From positions 744,001 to 808,000 of the forward strand of contig CANMYO010000001.1 of assembly GCA_947502145.1 (NCBI GenBank): a stretch of 64,000 nt of DNA, in the 5' to 3' direction. The notes beneath the pieces were generated by a model. The model saw nothing but the letters and a program-made list of their open reading frames with translations, made no database searches and was not told the origin of the DNA. The translations under genes and the position numbers were made by a program. The stretch is from an uncultured Paracoccaceae bacterium (lineage in GTDB: Bacteria > Pseudomonadota > Alphaproteobacteria > Rhodobacterales > Rhodobacteraceae). Positions 51,786 to 60,701 of this stretch are shown here, piece by piece (within the stretch, counting starts at the first letter, position 1; each line of letters starts with the position of its first letter).

Positions 51786-53021
51786 TTAACCTTCGACGTT
51801 TCGGGACGCCGGGGATGCGGTGCGCATATCCAGAAATCTTGCCAGGTGGCCAAAGATCCGCGCGGCAAAATCCGGGTCATTAATGTTCTTGGGCGTGGTT
51901 TCGATTTTGATCGCGCTTGACGCGGTCTCGGACAAGCCCGCGTGAAATGCCTTCACTGCTTTGGGGTCGTAGAAAACCTCGCCCTTGCGATCCATCATCG
52001 AGGTTCCCCCCAGCGGAACACAGACAATGGTCTCGGCTTCGGGCTCGCCAAGCCGCTCGCCCAGCACCTTGCCTATTTTGTGGCATTCGTCAGGGGTAGT
52101 GCGCACCAATGTAACCAAATCATTATGCGCATGGACGACATGATCCTTGAATTTCTTTGGAACTCCGCCCGGTCCAAAGGCAACCATGTCAATTGCGCCT
52201 GGAGCGATGACCTGAGGCAATCCCGCCTTGGCGGCAGAAGACAAGCGATCCGGCCCGGCGGGAAATGCGCCGCCCAGCACCTCGTTGCCAAGCTCGGCCA
52301 GTGTCAGGTCTGCAACGGCATCAATCAGCCACTGTCTTGCGAACCGCTCAATCGTGATTCCGCCGGTTCCGTTGGCGTGAAAAACCAAAGGATCCACGCC
52401 CAGCAGTCTCAGGTGCTTTTCAACATGCTGAACGCAAGGGGTCGTAACGCCATACATGCTTAACGCGACGCGCCGTTCATCGCCGACCACGGTAAGTGGG
52501 CCATTTGACTTGATAACAACCGCAGTGCTCGCAAGGCGTTTTATCATCGCGCGCAGAATGGTATTGTCGCCATCAACATCGACAACAGGGTACATCAAAA
52601 CCGTATCGGCCCCATCTACCAATGCGCGGGTTTCGCCGGACACGAAAGTTGCCATCAGTATTTTCGGAATACCCATGGGAACTTCGGGGACAAGATGGGT
52701 GAAAACGGTTGCTGCGTTGGAGCCGCCCATAAGGACCAGAACACCAACTTCGCCTTTCGAGACCAGTTCACCCAGAATCTTTGCCGCGCCCTGCGCCATG
52801 ACGTGCACAGCCTCTGCGCGGCCACGCGGGCCGAGCGACGCGTGTTTTTCGCCAGCATATTCCGCAACCGCCTCGGCAGAGTAACTAGGTGATGCCTGCG
52901 ACGGAAAGACGCTGACATCGATCGTTATTGGGTCCTCGCCCTGCGCCACCAGCTCTTTTTCAAGGGTCTTGAGTGGCTTTAGCTTGGTGTCAAATGTCCC
53001 AACAACGACGACTCTGGTCAT
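51786..53021 (-). CDS. Tm-1-like ATP-binding (UPF0261) protein
   Basis: A 411-aa UPF0261 protein: N-terminal VVVGTFDTKLKPLKTLEKELV, the ATP-binding-like VLMGGSNAATVFTHLVPEVPMG and a C-terminal LGGTSMMDRKGEVFYDP. In plants this domain is fused to the TIM-barrel domain found next door to make the virus-resistance protein Tm-1; in bacteria the halves are separate genes. Its biochemical reaction is not established. The start overlaps the TIM-barrel stop (ATGA), so the two proteins are made in equal amounts and probably interact. Confidence 0.92.
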   Translation of the reverse strand: MTRVVVVGTFDTKLKPLKTLEKELVAQGEDPITIDVSVFPSQASPSYSAEAVAEYAGEKHASLGPRGRAEAVHVMAQGAAKILGELVSKGEVGVLVLMGGSNAATVFTHLVPEVPMGIPKILMATFVSGETRALVDGADTVLMYPVVDVDGDNTILRAMIKRLASTAVVIKSNGPLTVVGDERRVALSMYGVTTPCVQHVEKHLRLLGVDPLVFHANGTGGITIERFARQWLIDAVADLTLAELGNEVLGGAFPAGPDRLSSAAKAGLPQVIAPGAIDMVAFGPGGVPKKFKDHVVHAHNDLVTLVRTTPDECHKIGKVLGERLGEPEAETIVCVPLGGTSMMDRKGEVFYDPKAVKAFHAGLSETASSAIKIETTPKNINDPDFAARIFGHLARFLDMRTASPASRNVEG

Positions 53022-53860
53022 CTTTCGGTTCCCAATTCCATCTCTTTAAAATCGCGGACCGTATTCTCGATTGCAGTCTCGACGGGCAATCGTTCCATCG
53101 TAGACGCACCGACAAAGCCCTCGATTTCGGCGTCGCGTACAAGAACCTGTGCTTGTTCAGCGTTCTCCACCGGACCGCCATGTCCAAGAATAATCACATC
53201 CGGACGCTCTGCCCGACATGCTTCGGCAATGCCCTTTGTCAATTCAACACAATGGTCCACGCTTTTCACATAGGTTCCGGTGGCCCCGATGGTTCCGCCG
53301 GTCGTCAGCCCCATATGGGCGACCACGACATCCACACCAGAACGAACCATGGCCACAGCTTCATCGGGATTGAAACAGTATGACAAGGTGAACAGGTTCT
53401 GCTGATGCGCCTCGGCAATCATCGACACCTCCTGGTCATAGCCAAATCCGGTTTCTTCAAGGCTCCGGCGCCAGGCACCATCAATGATTCCGTGCGACGG
53501 AAAGTTAATGACGCCTGAGAACCCGACCCGCGGCAAATCAGCCAGAAAGCGGGACATCACGCGGGTAGGATCGGTCCCGTTCACACCCGCAATGACGGGT
53601 GTGTCCTTGACCACCGGCAACACGTCACGTTCGCCCATTTCCAGGACGATGGCATTGGCGTCACCAATTGCCAGCAATCCGGCATTTGAGCCAAAACCGT
53701 TCATCCGATACCGGCCCGAATTGTATACTAGGATAAGATCGGCGCCGCCGCGCTCGGCAAATTTTGCCGAGATCCCGGTACCTGCGCCAGCGCCAATAAC
53801 CGGCCGGCCTGTCGCAATCACCGATCGAAGCCGACGAAGCGTTTCCTGTCGATCAAACAT
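53018..53860 (-). CDS. TIM-barrel protein of the PEP-hydrolase/Tm-1 C-terminal family
   Basis: A 280-aa TIM-barrel protein: VIGAGAGTGISAKFAERGGADLILVYNSGRYR, then VIAGVNGTDPTRVMSRFL and VAHMGLTTGGTIGATG. This family (PEP_hydrolase domain, PF09370-like) is the partner of UPF0261. Despite the name the reaction is unclear; the barrel and phosphate-binding glycines suggest a C-C lyase or isomerase. Coupled by ATGA to UPF0261 and 18 bp after the SDR. Confidence 0.9.
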   Translation of the reverse strand: MFDRQETLRRLRSVIATGRPVIGAGAGTGISAKFAERGGADLILVYNSGRYRMNGFGSNAGLLAIGDANAIVLEMGERDVLPVVKDTPVIAGVNGTDPTRVMSRFLADLPRVGFSGVINFPSHGIIDGAWRRSLEETGFGYDQEVSMIAEAHQQNLFTLSYCFNPDEAVAMVRSGVDVVVAHMGLTTGGTIGATGTYVKSVDHCVELTKGIAEACRAERPDVIILGHGGPVENAEQAQVLVRDAEIEGFVGASTMERLPVETAIENTVRDFKEMELGTER

Positions 53861-53878
53861 CCAATTTCCCCGTTTACC

Positions 53879-54676
53879 TTAGTCCACCATGATCATCCCG
53901 CCGTTCACATGGATCGTTTGTCCTGTGATGTAGGCGGATGATTCAGAAGCCAGGAAGATCGATGTACCGACAAGGTCTTCGGCAACCGTCATGCGGCCAA
54001 TTGGGATATAGCGTTCATATTCCATCAGGAATTCACGGTGATGGGCATGCATGGGCGTGTCGACTCCGCCCGGCGCAATCGCGTTAATCCGAACGAAATG
54101 CTCAGCCATGAACTGCGCTGCGCCGCGGGTGTAGGATTGCAGCGCCGCCTTCGCCGCGCAGTAATCCACGCCACCGCCCGATTGGTTGAACACCGATGCC
54201 CGCGAAGACCAGGACGAACCGGTATTGATAACTGATCCGCTTTTCTGCTTTTCCATGATCGGTAAAACCGCGCGCATGATCTGTATCGGCGCCTTGAGAT
54301 TGATCTTGATCATCAGATCGAATTCTTCGTCGGTGATCGTGCGCGGATCTGTGTAGGACATGATGCCGGCATTGTTCATCAGGCAATCAACCCGGCCACC
54401 AAGATCCATACACGCATCGACAATCTTCTGCGCGGCATCGTCTGCAGAGACATCCGTTGCGACCGTCGCACAATCCGGCCCTAGATCGTCCAGACCCTTT
54501 TTGGTCTCAGCCAGCAAGTCAGCGTTCAAATCTACGGCGACCACCTTTGCGCCTGCGCTCGCGAACCCTTCGGCAAGCGTGCGCCCGATCCCCTGCCCCG
54601 CGCCTGTTATGGCCACAACTTTGTCGGTGACATCAAAAAGGTTCCCGCGAATATTCGGTACCGGCAATCTGGACAT
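53879..54676 (-). CDS. Short-chain dehydrogenase/reductase
   Basis: A 265-aa classical SDR: TGAGQGIGRTLAEG cofactor motif, LMNNAGIMSY, catalytic Ser in NTGSSWSS and Y-x-x-x-K in YCAAKAAL, C-terminus YITGQTIHVNGGMIMVD. It oxidises or reduces an alcohol/ketone with NAD(P)(H). It lies between the permease gene (20 bp upstream) and the TIM-barrel gene, so it likely acts early on the imported sugar-like compound. Confidence 0.93.
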   Translation of the reverse strand: MSRLPVPNIRGNLFDVTDKVVAITGAGQGIGRTLAEGFASAGAKVVAVDLNADLLAETKKGLDDLGPDCATVATDVSADDAAQKIVDACMDLGGRVDCLMNNAGIMSYTDPRTITDEEFDLMIKINLKAPIQIMRAVLPIMEKQKSGSVINTGSSWSSRASVFNQSGGGVDYCAAKAALQSYTRGAAQFMAEHFVRINAIAPGGVDTPMHAHHREFLMEYERYIPIGRMTVAEDLVGTSIFLASESSAYITGQTIHVNGGMIMVD

Positions 54677-54696
54677 TTATTTCTCCCTTTTTTCGA

Positions 54697-55713
54697 TTAA
54701 CGCCGCGAGGGGCCAAGTGTGTATGACATCAGAAGCGCAACCACGAGCAGGACACCCTGCACGAAACTTTGCGCGTAATATGGAAAATTGAACATGGTCA
54801 GCCCATTGATAAGCGCAGCCACAAAAACCGCACCGATCAAAGTTCCGAATGCATTGGGCTTGTTGGCACCCAGCACGGCATAGCCGACCAGCGCGGCTGA
54901 GACGGCCTGCAACAGGAAAGGATCACCAACATTGACATCCCCGCGGTTGGAGCGCGCCGCCAGCATCATACCGGCGATGGAGGCGAGACCGCCCGAAATC
55001 AGGTAGGCGGCGATGCGATACCGCGCGACCCGGATGCCCGCAGCGGCAGCCGCCACCGGGTTGCCTCCAACGGCATAAAAGGCCCGGCCCCAGCGGGTGA
55101 AGTTCAAAAGCACCGTGACCAAAATGAAGACGGTCGCGGCAATGACAACGGAAGCCGGAACCGAGAATACGTCACCCGATCCGATCCATTTGAACAAAGG
55201 CGTGAACTCGCCCTGTGTTCGTTCGCCATTGATGACCATGCCTTTGGCAACGGATTGTCCGCCAACACCCATAAGGGTAAGGCCGTTGATCAGGAACAGC
55301 GACGACAGCGTTGCCACAAGATCAGGAATGCGTGCGTAAACGATTAGGATGCTGTTCAACACACCGACAGCAAGCCCGGCACACATACCGATCAAAATGG
55401 CAACTGTTCCACTGAACTCACCAACAACCATTGCGGCAGCAGCAGCCATGATAGACAGGCTCATCGCGGCTCCAACCGACAAATCAAATCCACCGACGGT
55501 CATCGACACGGTGCAACCGAGACCCACCACCGCTACGATTGAGGCGGCCTGAAGAATGAACATCGCGTTAATGAAGGTGCCAAAGAAGGGCTGCGTCACC
55601 GTAAAGTAAACGATCATCAAGCCCAAAACAGCCAAGAGCCCATACCGGTAGACGAATTGTTTGGTTGCTTCGATGCCGCTGCGCTTGGGGGCTTTCAGTG
55701 CAGTTGTTCCCAT
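54697..55713 (-). CDS. Ribose-type ABC permease (RbsC-like)
   Basis: About 338 aa. I prefer ATG 55713 (MGTTALKAPKRSG); the track's GTG is six codons upstream with no ribosome site. Eight or more predicted helices and the RbsC-typical segments (TVGGFDLSVGAAMSLS; GGLASIAGMMLAARSNRGDVNVGDPF) identify the homodimeric pore of a ribose/autoinducer-2/xylose-type importer. It sits 24 bp after the ATPase stop and 20 bp before the SDR. Confidence 0.93.
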   Translation of the reverse strand: MGTTALKAPKRSGIEATKQFVYRYGLLAVLGLMIVYFTVTQPFFGTFINAMFILQAASIVAVVGLGCTVSMTVGGFDLSVGAAMSLSIMAAAAAMVVGEFSGTVAILIGMCAGLAVGVLNSILIVYARIPDLVATLSSLFLINGLTLMGVGGQSVAKGMVINGERTQGEFTPLFKWIGSGDVFSVPASVVIAATVFILVTVLLNFTRWGRAFYAVGGNPVAAAAAGIRVARYRIAAYLISGGLASIAGMMLAARSNRGDVNVGDPFLLQAVSAALVGYAVLGANKPNAFGTLIGAVFVAALINGLTMFNFPYYAQSFVQGVLLVVALLMSYTLGPSRR

Positions 55714-55737
55714 TAGTGTTTCTTCTTTCACGACTAT

Positions 55738-57312
55738 TTAGGCCACATTGCGGGTGGTCTGCGCTTCGCGCCCCTGCCCCATGATTTGTGCCAATGTTTC
55801 GGCGGTCAGATTGGCCGAATTGTCCTCGTGGACTATGTCCGCCTCAACCATGATCAACGCGCGATCCGCGACCTCGATCACTTCTTCGGGGTCCGAGCTG
55901 CACACAATTACCGGGTATTTTTCCGAATACTGTCGAAGCGCACTTGAAATCAGGCCGCGCGCCCCGATGTCGATCCCACGGAAGGGCTCGTCCAGCACCA
56001 GCAGTTTCCATCCCCGGCTAAGCCACCGGCCCACCAGAAGCTTCTGCTGGTTCCCCCCCGACAGTTCCTCGATCTCGGCCAATGGACCGGGCGCCTTAAC
56101 CTGAAAATCGCGAATAACGTCTTCGGTGAAGGCGATTTCGCGGCGTCGCAACATGAAACCGCTGCGGCTGAAATCCTCTGCAAGACCAATTGTGCTGTGC
56201 TTCCAGAGTGGCTCGTTGGGGAACATGGACTGAAGCGCCCTCTGTTCCGGCACCATGACCACGCCTTTTTTCATCGCGTCGGAAACGTCCTTCGGGTTGT
56301 ATTCCTCGCCCTCGATGGACAATGTCCCGGACAGCAGCGGCCGATGCCCGCAAATCTGCTCCAGCAACTCGGTCTTTCCGGCCCCGATCAGGCCCGTCAG
56401 ACCAAGGATTTCGCCACGCCGGATCTCAACCGAAACCGGCGGGCTTTCCGGAAACGCGCGAAGCCCCTTTGCCTCGATCACCACTTCCTTGCCTGGTCGT
56501 GCCTCGTGTTTTGACGCAAGAACCAATTCGCCGAGGATTGATCCGGCAATTGCGGTCGAATCAAGAGGCTTTTCATGTTCGGACACGATCATGCCATCGC
56601 GCAGAACCACAGCGCGGTCACAAAGCCGTTCGACCTCGCTCATGCTGTGCGAAATAAACAGGATCGTAATCCCGCGACGCTGGAATTCTTCCACCGCCAG
56701 AAACAGTTTTTCGGCCTCACGCTTGGAAAGCGTGGATGTTGGTTCATCAAGGATCAAAAGCTTGGGATTCTTGGAAATCTCTCTTGCAATAGCAACCTCT
56801 TGGCGACCACTTGCCGGCAAGTCCTGGATCAGCGAGTTCAGCGGCAGGTCCAGGTCCAGTTTTTCCTGCACCTCGCGGGCGCGTTCAACAATTGTTCGGT
56901 TTCTAATGAAGAACGAGCTCTGGCTTGTCGCAATTTCGTCCAGCAAGAGGTTTTCGGCGACGGTCATTCCGAAGACGACGCCGTCGTCGATATTTTGATG
57001 GACCGTTGCAATCCCCGCATTTCGGGCATCAACGGGGAACCGGAAATCTTTCTCCTCGCCTTCGATGATAATACGGCCGGAGGTCGGCGGATGGATGCCG
57101 GACAACGTCTTGATTAAAGTGGATTTTCCGGCGCCGTTTGCGCCCAGAAGCCCAACTGTTTCACCGGGCCGGATTTCGAAAGAAACGCCCCGCAAAGCCC
57201 GCGTTGCGCCAAATGTCTTGGTAATCTCTTCGAATGCAACGAAGGCAGACGAAGCCGGACTGGCCGGCGCTGTATTCGCGCCGACCGTCATATTTTCAGT
57301 AACAGGTGTCAC
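55738..57312 (-). CDS. Ribose-type ABC ATPase with two nucleotide-binding domains (RbsA-like)
   Basis: A 524-aa duplicated ATPase. The first domain has Walker A GANGAGKSTLIK, a degenerate signature (LPASGRQEVAIAREI) and Walker B LLILDEPTSTLS. The second has Walker A GLIGAGKTELLE, signature LSGGNQQKLLVGRWL and Walker B LLVLDEPFRGIDIGAR. This two-domain layout is diagnostic for the RbsA/MglA family, in which the first signature is usually variant. It begins with GTG 3 bp after the binding-protein stop. It energises import by the RbsC-like permease. Confidence 0.94.
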   Translation of the reverse strand: MTPVTENMTVGANTAPASPASSAFVAFEEITKTFGATRALRGVSFEIRPGETVGLLGANGAGKSTLIKTLSGIHPPTSGRIIIEGEEKDFRFPVDARNAGIATVHQNIDDGVVFGMTVAENLLLDEIATSQSSFFIRNRTIVERAREVQEKLDLDLPLNSLIQDLPASGRQEVAIAREISKNPKLLILDEPTSTLSKREAEKLFLAVEEFQRRGITILFISHSMSEVERLCDRAVVLRDGMIVSEHEKPLDSTAIAGSILGELVLASKHEARPGKEVVIEAKGLRAFPESPPVSVEIRRGEILGLTGLIGAGKTELLEQICGHRPLLSGTLSIEGEEYNPKDVSDAMKKGVVMVPEQRALQSMFPNEPLWKHSTIGLAEDFSRSGFMLRRREIAFTEDVIRDFQVKAPGPLAEIEELSGGNQQKLLVGRWLSRGWKLLVLDEPFRGIDIGARGLISSALRQYSEKYPVIVCSSDPEEVIEVADRALIMVEADIVHEDNSANLTAETLAQIMGQGREAQTTRNVA

Positions 57313-57315
57313 AGC

Positions 57316-58392
57316 TCAGTTCATCCATGGAGCCAGAGCAAGACCCGGGGTTGAGAGACCCGGGAAGGCTTCACCCAACTGGTCAACATTTGTAACGCCG
57401 TTTGAAATGAGATCATCTCGGGTGATGACCAGCGGCGGAATTTCAAGGTTGTTACCCTCATATGCATCCGTCGCTTCGCCAGCGGCCACGCGCAGAGAGA
57501 TTCGGCCAAAATTTTTCATATCCGTCGTAGCAGTTGCGACCCACGGGCTTTTATCGGCGATCATCACCGAAATATCGGCGGTGGAGATATCCATTCCGTA
57601 GGCTTTGACCTTGTCTTCCAGACCAAGCTCCTGAATGGCCAGCGTCGCGCCTTTTGTGAACTCGTCGTAAGGTGCGACAATGGCAACCGTATCGGGATTC
57701 GCCTGAAGCGCCGCGATAGCTTGGTTGGCTGTCTCCGCAGCCGTGTTCGCGTTCACCACGCCAATTTGGGCGACTTCGTTGATGCCCGGATTCGCATCTT
57801 TCCACTTCCGCCAGATTTCATCGCGAAGGTCGAGCGGGCGATAACCGGCGACGTAGACATAAATCATGTCGCCAGCAACGGCTCCACCCATGTCACTCTG
57901 CATCTGCTGCATGATACCTTCCATCATCAAGTGCTCTGACTGGTTGACCAGGGTCACGCTGTCAGAGGCCTCGATCGAGGCGTTGGACGCGACGACCGGG
58001 ATCCCGGCTGCGCTTGCGGCTTCCAGACCTGCCTGAAGGCTGTCGCCAAACCCCCACCCAATGACAATTGCGTCCGGGCCCTCGGCAACAGCCTGCTGAA
58101 GTTGCAATGCCTGCTTGGCGTTGTCCCCGTCGGCGTTGAAGATCGACAGTTCGACTCCAAGCTTTTCTGCCTCTTCTTGAACACCGGTGATCCAGGCCTG
58201 ATAGACATCGCCCACGTTCAATTGACGAACGACCGCGATTTTGAAGCCTCCGTCAGAAACAGAAGCCGGGACTTCACTTGGTGCGCTTGCCGAAACGGTC
58301 AGTGGAATCTGATCCGCCCAGGCGGCCGAAGCCATCAATGCACCGACAAGCGGCGCTAGGGCTACATTTTTGATTTTTTCTTGAATAGACAA
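57316..58392 (-). CDS. Ribose-type periplasmic substrate-binding protein
   Basis: The start is a TTG (58392) with AGGAGG 5 bp upstream. The 358-aa protein has a signal peptide (MSIQEKIKNVALAPLVGALMASAAWAD) and a periplasmic-binding-protein type I fold: FKIAVVRQLNVGDVYQAWITGVQEEAEKLGVEL, then PDAIVIGWGFGDSLQAGLEAASAAGIPVV. This points to a sugar or sugar-like ligand. It is the first gene of the seven-gene operon down to the monooxygenase, in front of the 377-bp divergent regulatory region. Confidence 0.92.
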   Translation of the reverse strand: MSIQEKIKNVALAPLVGALMASAAWADQIPLTVSASAPSEVPASVSDGGFKIAVVRQLNVGDVYQAWITGVQEEAEKLGVELSIFNADGDNAKQALQLQQAVAEGPDAIVIGWGFGDSLQAGLEAASAAGIPVVASNASIEASDSVTLVNQSEHLMMEGIMQQMQSDMGGAVAGDMIYVYVAGYRPLDLRDEIWRKWKDANPGINEVAQIGVVNANTAAETANQAIAALQANPDTVAIVAPYDEFTKGATLAIQELGLEDKVKAYGMDISTADISVMIADKSPWVATATTDMKNFGRISLRVAAGEATDAYEGNNLEIPPLVITRDDLISNGVTNVDQLGEAFPGLSTPGLALAPWMN

Positions 58393-58769
58393 TTTTTCCT
58401 CCTCTGCGTTGGTAATGCCTGGCGTGCTCGCCGATTCGACTTCTTTTGCCTTTAGCCGCTTGGACGCCGAATAGAGCTATCGCAAATACCGACCGAACGG
58501 TACAAAGTCACTGGCGACATGTCAAATAATGAATTCAATTGCGCGCTGCCCCCCTATTCATTGGCAGAAACGGCCCTGGCGAGGTGGAAAAAGCTGCCCA
58601 GGAAACAAAGCAGTTGTACTGATCGGTACATTTCGTGCATATTGGCTTGAACCGATTAGTCCAATTGAATGGTCCAGAACGGAGGGCGTGATTCAGTGCT
58701 TCAGGATCGCAACAGAGCCGACATGCAAACCGATCAAGCGCATGGCGGTTTTCCAGGGGATGGCATGGA
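58393..58769. promoter_or_regulatory. Divergent regulatory region of the catabolic island
   Basis: The 377-bp gap separates the transporter operon and the CoA-ligase operon. Two inverted-repeat candidates stand out: TACCGACCGAACGGTA (58487-58502), a TetR-like palindrome, and GTACTGATCGGTAC (58616-58629). The TetR protein of the island is a possible ligand, but I found no copy in front of tetR itself. No gene is seen here. Confidence 0.45.
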
Positions 58770-60701
58770 ATGAGCGAAATCCTTTGGCAGCCAAACCCCG
58801 AAGCAGCCGCGACCACAGCGCTTGTACGTTTTGCCAGACAGGCCGGTTTTGAACCGGACGACTACGAGGCGTTGCACCGATGGTCGGTTTCGGACAAAGG
58901 TGCGTTCTGGTCGCTGGTCTGGGATTTCTGCGAAGTCATTGGCGACAAAGGCAACGTTGCGTTCCGCCCGGATGAAGGCAACTGGATGACCGGTGCGCGG
59001 TTCTTTCCGGAAGCGAATCTGAATCTGGCGGAAAACCTTCTTTTGCGAGGTGGCGACGCGGACGTTGCAATCATTGCCTCTGACGAATCGGGTGCCGTGA
59101 ACACGTTGACGCGTCGCGAATTGCGCGGACGCGTGGCAAGGGTGGCGGATGGTCTAAGACGCTGCGGTGTAGTTCCCGGCGACAGGGTGGCAGGTGTTCA
59201 GGGTAACACGCCCGACGCGCTGGTTGCGACGCTCGCAACACTCAGCCTTGGGGCTGTCTGGACGTCATGCTCGCCGGATTTTGGGTTGGCGGCAATTCTG
59301 GACAGAATCGGGCAGGTACAGCCAAAAGTACTTTTCGTGTCACCGGAATACCGCTATGGCGGCAAAACCCACGACATCTCTGAGCGCATCGCAAAGGTTG
59401 TTGAGGAACTGCCTGATTTAGCGCAAGTGGTGTCAAGCGGCGCCACGTTGCCGGGCGCGGCAAACCAAAGCGAATTTGGCGAAACAGCGGAGCTGAGCTT
59501 CACGCGCGTTCCGTTCGACCACCCCGCATACATCCTATACACGTCCGGCACGACTGGAGCCCCCAAGGCCATCGTCCACAGAACCGGCGGCGTTATTCTT
59601 CAACACTTGAAAGAGCACATTCTTCATGGTGATGTGCGCCCGCCCGACCGGGTGATTTGGTACACGAACACGGCCTGGATGATGTATCATTGGCAGATTT
59701 CGGCATTGGCAACCGGTGCGGCTGTTGTGCTGTACGATGGTGCGCCCGTGATCAAATCCGAAAACGGGCTGGATTGCAGCCCATTGTGGCGTCTCGTCAG
59801 CAATGCATCTGTCACCCATCTGGGTGTCTCGCCAAAGTATTTGTCCGTTCTTGCCGCGGAAGGGTTTCTCCCCGGGGAGCGCCACACGCTTGACTCGCTT
59901 CGCGCGCTTCTTGTGTGTGGCGCACCTTGTTTACCCCATCAGTTTGACTGGGTTTTTGACTCGGTCAAACGCGACATGATGTTCGCGTCGATCTCGGGTG
60001 GGACAGAGATTTTGGGATCGTTCCTGATCGGCTCACCGATCCATCCGGTCCGGCGCGGTGAACTGTCCGTTCAGGCACTTGGCCATGCAATGAGCGTTCT
60101 GGACGAAAGAAACGCGCCCGTGACCGGAAAGCGGGGCGAGCTGGTTTGTACAGAGCCCTTTCCGTCCATGCCCCTGACTTTCTGGGGCGAGGATGGCAAA
60201 AAGCGCTTTCATGACACCTATTTTTCTGAGCGCACCGAAATCTGGACACATGGCGACATCGCGGAAATGACCATTTCCGGAGGTGCCTATGTCCACGGCA
60301 GATCCGACAGCACGTTGAATCCCGGCGGGGTCCGGATTGGCATCTCAGAGATATACGCCGTTTGCGAGCGCCACCCCGAGATCGAGGATTATGTCGTATT
60401 CGGAGCGAGAACGGCAGATGATGAAGAGATTGTCCTGGCGCTGAAACCGGCTGAGGCGGCGAACATTGACGCTGAACTGGTGCGGCGCCTGCGCGCCGAC
60501 ATTCGCCGGGACGCCTCGCCACGGCATGTTCCCGCGCGTATCCATGTGGTTTCCGCGATCCCCTACACGATCAACGGCAAGCGCGTCGAAAGCGCTGCGC
60601 GAATGGCAGCGAACGGCGACGCGGTCAGGAACCTCGGCTCACTGGCAAACCCGGAATGCCTGGATGAGTTTGCTGGTCTGTCACGGAAGGGAGCATTGTG
60701 A
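58770..60701 (+). CDS. Acetoacetyl-CoA synthetase-like acyl-CoA synthetase
   Basis: A 643-aa ANL-superfamily enzyme of the acetoacetate-CoA ligase length and pattern: YILYTSGTTGAPKAIVH (A3), WYTNTAWMMYHWQISAL, LTFWGEDGKKRFHDTYF, hinge GRSDSTLNPGGVRIGISEIY and the catalytic Lys in YTINGKRVESAARM. It forms an acyl-adenylate, then an acyl-CoA, with ATP. In this context the acid may be the product of an upstream oxidation or ring opening rather than acetoacetate itself. It heads a five-gene operon; its stop overlaps the next GTG (GTGA). Confidence 0.88.
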   Translation: MSEILWQPNPEAAATTALVRFARQAGFEPDDYEALHRWSVSDKGAFWSLVWDFCEVIGDKGNVAFRPDEGNWMTGARFFPEANLNLAENLLLRGGDADVAIIASDESGAVNTLTRRELRGRVARVADGLRRCGVVPGDRVAGVQGNTPDALVATLATLSLGAVWTSCSPDFGLAAILDRIGQVQPKVLFVSPEYRYGGKTHDISERIAKVVEELPDLAQVVSSGATLPGAANQSEFGETAELSFTRVPFDHPAYILYTSGTTGAPKAIVHRTGGVILQHLKEHILHGDVRPPDRVIWYTNTAWMMYHWQISALATGAAVVLYDGAPVIKSENGLDCSPLWRLVSNASVTHLGVSPKYLSVLAAEGFLPGERHTLDSLRALLVCGAPCLPHQFDWVFDSVKRDMMFASISGGTEILGSFLIGSPIHPVRRGELSVQALGHAMSVLDERNAPVTGKRGELVCTEPFPSMPLTFWGEDGKKRFHDTYFSERTEIWTHGDIAEMTISGGAYVHGRSDSTLNPGGVRIGISEIYAVCERHPEIEDYVVFGARTADDEEIVLALKPAEAANIDAELVRRLRADIRRDASPRHVPARIHVVSAIPYTINGKRVESAARMAANGDAVRNLGSLANPECLDEFAGLSRKGAL

